From contig DVGP01000152.1 in the NCBI GenBank assembly GCA_018712665.1, positions 1 to 9,279 on the forward strand: DNA of 9,279 nt, read 5' to 3'. Below are positions 5,828 through 9,279 of this stretch, one piece after another. Both the position numbers and the translations under genes were made by a program. This DNA is from Candidatus Pelethomonas intestinigallinarum (GTDB taxonomy: Bacteria; Bacillota; Clostridia; Oscillospirales; Oscillospiraceae). Position 1 is the stretch's first letter, and each line of letters opens with the position of its first letter. Under the pieces are notes generated by a model. It saw only the letters and a list, made by a program, of their open reading frames with translations. It was not told the origin of the DNA and made no database searches.

Positions 5828-6991
5828 TTACGGTCCCGGGGTGACAGACGCCGCTGCGGCGGCAGGCCGCCGGCCGCTGAACGCCTGATAGCGGGCCAGT
5901 ATGTGGTCCCGAATGACCTCCGCTGCCGGGGCGGGGGACCGGTAGGCGTCCGACATGCGCCCCAGCTCCGCCGGGTCCGTCAGGAGGGCAAGGGCCAGGC
6001 CGGCCAGTTCCTCCGGAGTGTCCGCCGTGGCGGCGGCTCCCAGATGGATGAAGTAGCGCATGTTGTAGGTCTCGCACCCCGCCACGGCGTTGACCAGCAC
6101 CATGGGGAGGCGCTTGCTGGCGGCCTCCGTGGTGCTGATGCCGCCGGGCTTGGTCATATACAGGTCGGCGCTGTCCATGAGCAGGGGGACGTCCTTGCGG
6201 TAGCCGAGGATCTGGACCCGGGGGTCGCCGGCGTACTCCTGCTCCATAGCCCTGTACAGCCGCTGGTTGCTGCCGCAGACCACGCTCACGCGGCAGTCCT
6301 CCGACATACCGCCGGCAATGAGGCGGACCAGGGCGGGGATGGGGCCGCAGCCCATGCTGCCGGACATGATCAGCAGATGGCGGCAGTCCGGGGGCAGAGA
6401 GAGGCTGGCCTTGGCCGCCTCCCGCTCCACGGAGGCGTAAAAGGCCTGACGGATGGGGATGCCGCTGGCCACCAGTTTGCGGCGTGGGATGCCCTGACCG
6501 GCGAACTCATCCGCCAGGCATTCGTCGGGGATGAAGTAGGCGTCCAGCTCGCTCTCGCCGCAGCTGGGGCTGCAGGTGTAGTCTGTGGCCACGAAGTAGG
6601 TCTGGAGGGAGGGGGCGTGCCGGCGGAGGACCTCTGTGGCGATCATGGCGGTGAAGACGTGGGTGCAGACCGCCACATCATACGCCCCATCCTGGATGTA
6701 GCGGTAGGTGCGCTCCACACCGGCGGTGATGGCCCGGTCCACCAGGGTCCCGTCCCGAAACATCCCGGGGTGGGCCTCGGCGTAGCGGTATCCCCGGCTG
6801 AACAGGCCGGGGGTGTACCGGTAGATCCGGTTAAAGCTGGAGGAGATCAGCTGGGAGACGCTGGGGGAGATAAAGCTCAGGGCGTCCACCATCTCGCAGT
6901 CGATTCCCTGGCCCCGGAAGGCCTCCTGGATCGCCCTGCCGCAGGAGTTGTGCCCCTCGCCCGTGTTGCAGCTCAAGATCAGAACGCGCAT
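5828..6991 (-). CDS. MGDG-synthase/UgtP-like glycosyltransferase (probable glycolipid synthesis)
   Basis: The 387-aa product has the two-domain fold of MurG-like GT-B enzymes. The N-terminal domain, of the MGDG-synthase type, starts MRVLILSCNTGEGHNS with the GxGH loop at 11-14. The C-terminal domain has the sugar-nucleotide features MSGSMGCGPI (209-218), CGSNQRL (239-245), GYRKDVPLLMDSADLYMTKPGG (263-284) and TTEA (287-290). Relatives transfer glucose or galactose from UDP-sugars to diacylglycerol at the inner membrane face; the acceptor and sugar here are not decidable from sequence. ATG 6991 is chosen because GAGGTG lies just upstream and the residues match the family start. The frame stays open upstream to 7234, but that stretch covers a promoter and part of CIRCE. 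It is Cys-rich for this family (12 Cys). It is transcribed alone, convergent with rnfB and divergent from hrcA. Confidence 0.85.
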   Translation of the reverse strand: MRVLILSCNTGEGHNSCGRAIQEAFRGQGIDCEMVDALSFISPSVSQLISSSFNRIYRYTPGLFSRGYRYAEAHPGMFRDGTLVDRAITAGVERTYRYIQDGAYDVAVCTHVFTAMIATEVLRRHAPSLQTYFVATDYTCSPSCGESELDAYFIPDECLADEFAGQGIPRRKLVASGIPIRQAFYASVEREAAKASLSLPPDCRHLLIMSGSMGCGPIPALVRLIAGGMSEDCRVSVVCGSNQRLYRAMEQEYAGDPRVQILGYRKDVPLLMDSADLYMTKPGGISTTEAASKRLPMVLVNAVAGCETYNMRYFIHLGAAATADTPEELAGLALALLTDPAELGRMSDAYRSPAPAAEVIRDHILARYQAFSGRRPAAAAASVTPGP

Positions 6992-7029
6992 ACCGCACCT
7001 CTTTCCTTTCTGCGCTTGTGCTTGTCTGT

Positions 7030-7058
7030 AGTGTATCAGAATTTCAGCGCCATTGCAA
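7030..7058 (-). promoter_or_regulatory. Candidate promoter of the glycosyltransferase gene
   Basis: On the minus strand a TTGCAA -35 box (7053-7058) and a TACACT -10 box (7030-7035) are separated by 17 bp. The -10 is preceded by TGA (extended -10 form TGATACACT). Transcription would start near 7023, leaving a leader of about 32 nt to the ATG at 6991. The same nine bases form the hrcA -10 region. Confidence 0.65.
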
Positions 7059-7125
7059 CACCCAGGAGGGGAAAAGGCCGCCGCGGACCGGCGCCCGGCG
7101 GGGGCCGCGCCTCTGCCGGAGCGCT

Positions 7126-7146
7126 GGGGCGGCCCCTTGCCGCCCC
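7126..7146. repeat. GC-rich perfect inverted repeat in the glycosyltransferase-hrcA intergenic region
   Basis: GGGGCGGC (7126-7133) and GCCGCCCC (7139-7146) form a perfect 8-bp stem with a CCCTT loop. It lies in a block of about 78 bases (7070-7147) that is far more GC-rich than the flanking promoter DNA and holds other self-complementary GC words. There is no proper T tract on either side (plus-strand continuation CTTGATTTGAATTT), so it would be at best a weak terminator. It lies upstream of both divergent promoters and so outside both expected transcripts. Confidence 0.45.
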
Positions 7147-7194
7147 CTTGATTTGAATTTACAATTTGTTCACGGGGAAGGCGGGGAAAGCATA

Positions 7195-7223
7195 TTGACA
7201 ATGGGGAATATTGGTGATACACT
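7195..7223 (+). promoter_or_regulatory. Sigma-A promoter of hrcA-grpE-dnaK
   Basis: A perfect TTGACA -35 box (7195-7200) and a TACACT -10 box (7218-7223) lie 17 bp apart, with a TG one base before the -10 (extended form). Transcription would begin at about 7229-7231, inside the left arm of CIRCE. Bound HrcA would therefore cover the start point. This is a vegetative promoter controlled by a repressor, the class I heat-shock arrangement. Confidence 0.85.
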
Positions 7224-7227
7224 GCGT

Positions 7228-7254
7228 TTAGCACTCAAGGGAAAGGAGTGCTAA
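7228..7254. promoter_or_regulatory. CIRCE operator (HrcA binding site)
   Basis: TTAGCACTC (7228-7236), nine bases, then GAGTGCTAA (7246-7254): a perfect match to the CIRCE consensus with the exact N9 spacing. HrcA binds this inverted repeat and represses class I heat-shock genes. It overlaps the transcription start, and its last two bases are shared with the AAAGGAG ribosome binding site (7253-7259) of hrcA. The repeat would also form a hairpin at the 5' end of the mRNA. Confidence 0.97.
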
Positions 7255-7266
7255 AGGAGTTCGGCT

Positions 7267-8319
7267 ATGGAATTGACCGCCCGAAAAAAACAAATACTGA
7301 AGGTGGTCACCGAGCGATACATCGACACGGCGGAGCCTGTGGGTTCGAAGTTCATCGCCCAGTCCATGGGCGGCTCCGTCAGCTCCGCCACCATCCGCAA
7401 CGAGCTGGCGGACCTGGTGGAGATGGGCTACCTGGAGCAGCCCCACACCTCCGCCGGCCGGGTTCCCTCCCCGAAAGGGTACCGGCTGTACGTCAATGAG
7501 CTGATGGAGAAGAAGAGCGTGTCGGCTCAGGAGGCGGCGGAGATCAACGAGGCTCTCCAGGGAAAGATGCAGGGACTGGACAACGTCATCGCCCAGGCGG
7601 GCCAGGTGGTGTCCTCCATTGTCAGCTATCCCGCCTACGCTGTGGCCTCGGGCAAGAGCGCCGTCACCATCCGGCGCTACGACCTGCTGCCGGTGGACGG
7701 CGGCAGCTTCATCGCCGTGGTGATGACCGACGACAGCCGGGTCAAGAGTCAGATCATCCGCTGCGGCCTGCCGGTGGACGGCGGGCAGCTCCCGGCCCTG
7801 GCCAACCTGCTCAACACCCACTTCACCGGCATCAGCGCCGAGGAGATGGGGGAGAAGCTGATGGCCCTGACGGGCCAGCTGGGCGGCGAGCTGTTCATGC
7901 CGCTGTCTCAGGCGGTGGAGTACGCCGTGGATGTCATCGACAGCTCCCAGCGCAGCCATGTGTTCACCACCGGACAGAGCCAGCTGCTGCGGCAGCCGGA
8001 GTTCCAGGACCTGAGCCGGGCCGACGGGCTCATGAGCCTGCTGACGGACCAGAAGGAGGACCTGCCGGTGCTGGACGAGAACACCCGGATGCAGATCCTC
8101 ATCGGCCCGGAGAACGTCAACGAGGCCCTGCGGGACGCCAGCGTGGTGGTGGCCAGCTATGACATCGGGGACAACATGCGTGGGCTCATCGGCGTGGTGG
8201 GTCCCACCCGGATGGATTACGCCGCCGTGGCCGCCCGGCTGAGCTACTTTGCCGAGAGCCTGACGAAAATGTTCGGGAAAAATAACCAGTTACCCCCCAA
8301 GGAGGACGATATACCGTGA
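7267..8319 (+). CDS. hrcA: Heat-inducible transcription repressor HrcA
   Basis: HrcA is the repressor that binds CIRCE and keeps the heat-shock operons low until chaperones are titrated by unfolded protein. The 350-aa length is normal for the family. The N-terminal winged-helix domain is clear: MELTARKKQILKVVTERYID, EPVGSKFIAQ (23-32), SSATIRNELADLVEMGYLEQ (39-58) and PHTSAGRVPSPKGYRLYV (59-76). The C-terminal part contains the usual GPTRMDY block near the end, followed by LSYFAESLTKMFG. The ATG lies seven bases after AAAGGAG. It is the first gene of the operon and has its own operator, so it is self-repressed. The last codons, AAG GAG GAC, supply the ribosome binding site for grpE, whose GTG start overlaps the hrcA stop. 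Confidence 0.97.
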   Translation: MELTARKKQILKVVTERYIDTAEPVGSKFIAQSMGGSVSSATIRNELADLVEMGYLEQPHTSAGRVPSPKGYRLYVNELMEKKSVSAQEAAEINEALQGKMQGLDNVIAQAGQVVSSIVSYPAYAVASGKSAVTIRRYDLLPVDGGSFIAVVMTDDSRVKSQIIRCGLPVDGGQLPALANLLNTHFTGISAEEMGEKLMALTGQLGGELFMPLSQAVEYAVDVIDSSQRSHVFTTGQSQLLRQPEFQDLSRADGLMSLLTDQKEDLPVLDENTRMQILIGPENVNEALRDASVVVASYDIGDNMRGLIGVVGPTRMDYAAVAARLSYFAESLTKMFGKNNQLPPKEDDIP

Positions 8320-8897
8320 GCAAGAAAGAGAAAAACCCCTCCCCCGCCGGGGAGCAGGAGCAGGCCCCCCAGGAGGCCCAGCAGCCCCAGGAGGTGACGG
8401 AGGAGTACCGGCAGGAGGAGACGCCGGAGACCTTCACCGTCACCCGGGAGCAGATGGAGAAGATGGAGGCCCTGGCCGGGCAGCTGTCCTCCCTCCATGA
8501 CCAGCACCTGCGTCTGGCGGCGGAGTACGACAACTACCGCAAGCGCACCACCCGGGAGAAGGAGACCATCTATCAGGACGCCAAGCTGGATACCATCGCG
8601 AAGTTCCTGGAGGTCTACGACAACCTGGAGCGGGCCGCGTCCCAGACCGGGGACGAGGACAACGTCCACAAGCAGGGCATGGTCATGATCTTCAACCAGC
8701 TCAGGAATGTGCTGGAGAAGATGGGCGTCACCATTGACGACCCCCAGGGCCAGCCCTTCGACCCCGCCCGCCACAACGCCGTGATGCATGTGGACGATGA
8801 GAACCTGGGAGAGGGCATTGTGTCCCAGGTCTTTCAAAAGGGCTTTCTGCTGGGCGAGCGGGTCATCCGCTGCGCCACCGTTCAGGTGGCCAACTGA
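8316..8897 (+). CDS. grpE: Nucleotide exchange factor GrpE
   Basis: GrpE releases ADP from DnaK and so drives the chaperone cycle in the cytoplasm. The 193-aa product has a Gln/Glu/Pro-rich, probably disordered start (1-40). A long coiled-coil dimerisation helix follows (about 42-105), including LRLAAEYDNYRKRTTREKE (66-84). The C-terminal beta domain that contacts DnaK reads GVTIDDPQGQPFDPARHNAV (137-156) and EGIVSQVFQKGFLLGERVIR (166-185). All are standard for the family. Translation starts at a GTG (8316) that shares two bases with the hrcA stop (GTGA). AAGGAGGA (8299-8306) lies nine bases upstream. The overlap suggests coupled translation with hrcA. Confidence 0.96.
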   Translation: MSKKEKNPSPAGEQEQAPQEAQQPQEVTEEYRQEETPETFTVTREQMEKMEALAGQLSSLHDQHLRLAAEYDNYRKRTTREKETIYQDAKLDTIAKFLEVYDNLERAASQTGDEDNVHKQGMVMIFNQLRNVLEKMGVTIDDPQGQPFDPARHNAVMHVDDENLGEGIVSQVFQKGFLLGERVIRCATVQVAN

Positions 8898-8977
8898 GGC
8901 GCCCCTTTCCCGATTCAATAGAGTTCCACCCATTCTTTGTTAAAAAATATTTTCCATAGATATAGGAGGCAATCATT
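8898..8977 (+). other. AT-rich gap between grpE and dnaK
   Basis: These 80 bases hold no gene, no second CIRCE and no convincing terminator. A TTGTTA (8937-8942) with a TATAGG 18 bp later (8961-8966) is a weak promoter-like pair. It would start transcription inside the dnaK ribosome binding site, so it is not called. The drop in GC compared with the genes on both sides suggests an unstructured leader that keeps the AGGAGG at 8964-8969 accessible. Processing of the mRNA here is possible but cannot be seen from sequence. Confidence 0.4.
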
Positions 8978-9279
8978 ATGTCTAAAGTCATCGGCATCGA
9001 TTTAGGTACTACCAACTCCTGCGTGGCAGTGATGGAGGGCGGCGAGGCCGTCGTCATCCCCAACGCGGAGGGCAACCGCACCACCCCGTCCGTGGTGGCT
9101 TTCTCCAAGACCGGCGAGCGCATGGTGGGCCAGGTGGCCAAGCGCCAGGCCATCACCAACCCCGACCGGACCATCTCCTCCATCAAGCGTGAGATGGGCT
9201 CCGACCACCGCGTCACCGTGGACGGCAAGAGCTACACCCCCCAGGAGATCAGCGCCATGATCCTCCAGAAGCTGAAGGC
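8978..9279 (+). CDS. dnaK: Chaperone DnaK (Hsp70), partial (3' end beyond the window)
   Basis: DnaK is the ATP-driven Hsp70 chaperone served by GrpE and DnaJ. The first 100 codons are present. They open with MSKVIGIDLGTTNSCVAV, the phosphate-1 loop of the actin-like ATPase fold, followed by EGNRTTPSVVAF and GQVAKRQAITNPDRTISSIKR. The segment then runs straight to REMGSDHRVTVDGKSYTPQEISAMILQKLK. It lacks the roughly two-dozen-residue insertion that Gram-negative DnaKs carry here, which fits a Firmicute. AGGAGG (8964-8969) lies eight bases before the ATG. It is the third gene of the CIRCE-controlled operon; dnaJ would be expected next, outside the window. Confidence 0.97.
   Translation, partial: MSKVIGIDLGTTNSCVAVMEGGEAVVIPNAEGNRTTPSVVAFSKTGERMVGQVAKRQAITNPDRTISSIKREMGSDHRVTVDGKSYTPQEISAMILQKLK

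Noticed and set aside
5903..7156. A 417-codon plus-strand open frame opposite the glycosyltransferase
   Set aside because: It is antisense to a protein with clear GT-B motifs, and its translation is Gly/Ala/His-rich without domains.
6992..7234. N-terminal extension of the glycosyltransferase to an upstream ATG at 7234
   Set aside because: The extension would cover a good promoter, the GC-rich hairpin block and part of CIRCE. The family N-terminus and a ribosome binding site both point to ATG 6991.
8937..8966. An internal promoter for dnaK
   Set aside because: The TTGTTA/TATAGG pair is weak and would place the transcription start within the dnaK ribosome binding site.

Overview
The window looks like chromosomal core sequence from a GC-rich anaerobic Firmicute of the class Clostridia. 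The gut Oscillospiraceae (Flavonifractor/Oscillibacter-like) are the best guess. The reasons are an Rnf operon in the clostridial order C-D-G-E-A-B, strong AGGAGG Shine-Dalgarno sequences before nearly every gene, a perfect CIRCE element ahead of hrcA-grpE-dnaK, and a DnaK N-terminus without the extra segment found in Gram-negative DnaKs. The genus is inferred from overall character only, because no database search was possible.

Layout. Positions 1-395 (minus strand) hold the 5' part of a DUF975-type membrane protein gene, cut by the window edge. Positions 396-668 are an AT-rich divergent control region. It carries a promoter for each direction and, between them, an 18-bp inverted repeat that closely resembles the clostridial Rex (NADH/NAD+ sensor) operator. 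Positions 669-5745 hold rnfCDGEAB, six tightly packed genes for the ion-translocating ferredoxin:NAD+ oxidoreductase. A GNRA-capped hairpin at 5773-5804 sits between convergent genes and should terminate transcription in both directions. Positions 5828-6991 (minus strand) encode an MGDG-synthase/UgtP-like glycosyltransferase. Positions 6992-7266 are a second divergent control region with two promoters, a GC-rich hairpin block and the CIRCE operator. From 7267 to the right edge lies the heat-shock operon hrcA, grpE, dnaK (dnaK is cut by the edge).

How the genes work together. RnfB and RnfC are the Fe-S/flavin subunits that meet ferredoxin and NAD(H). RnfA, D, E and G form the membrane part, with two half-buried cysteines each in RnfA and RnfE and covalent-FMN sites in RnfG and RnfD. 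A Rex-type site upstream would match pump expression to the NADH/NAD+ balance. HrcA represses its own operon through CIRCE, and GrpE and DnaK are the nucleotide exchange factor and chaperone. The glycosyltransferase probably makes a membrane glycolipid and shares only the intergenic region with hrcA.

I found no mobile element, CRISPR array, tRNA or rRNA, and no convincing new system. The points worth a second look are the Rex-like operator, an unusual flavinylation motif in RnfD, Lys-Lys-Glu gene ends that double as ribosome binding sites for the next gene, and the matching -10 elements plus hairpin block between the glycosyltransferase and hrcA.
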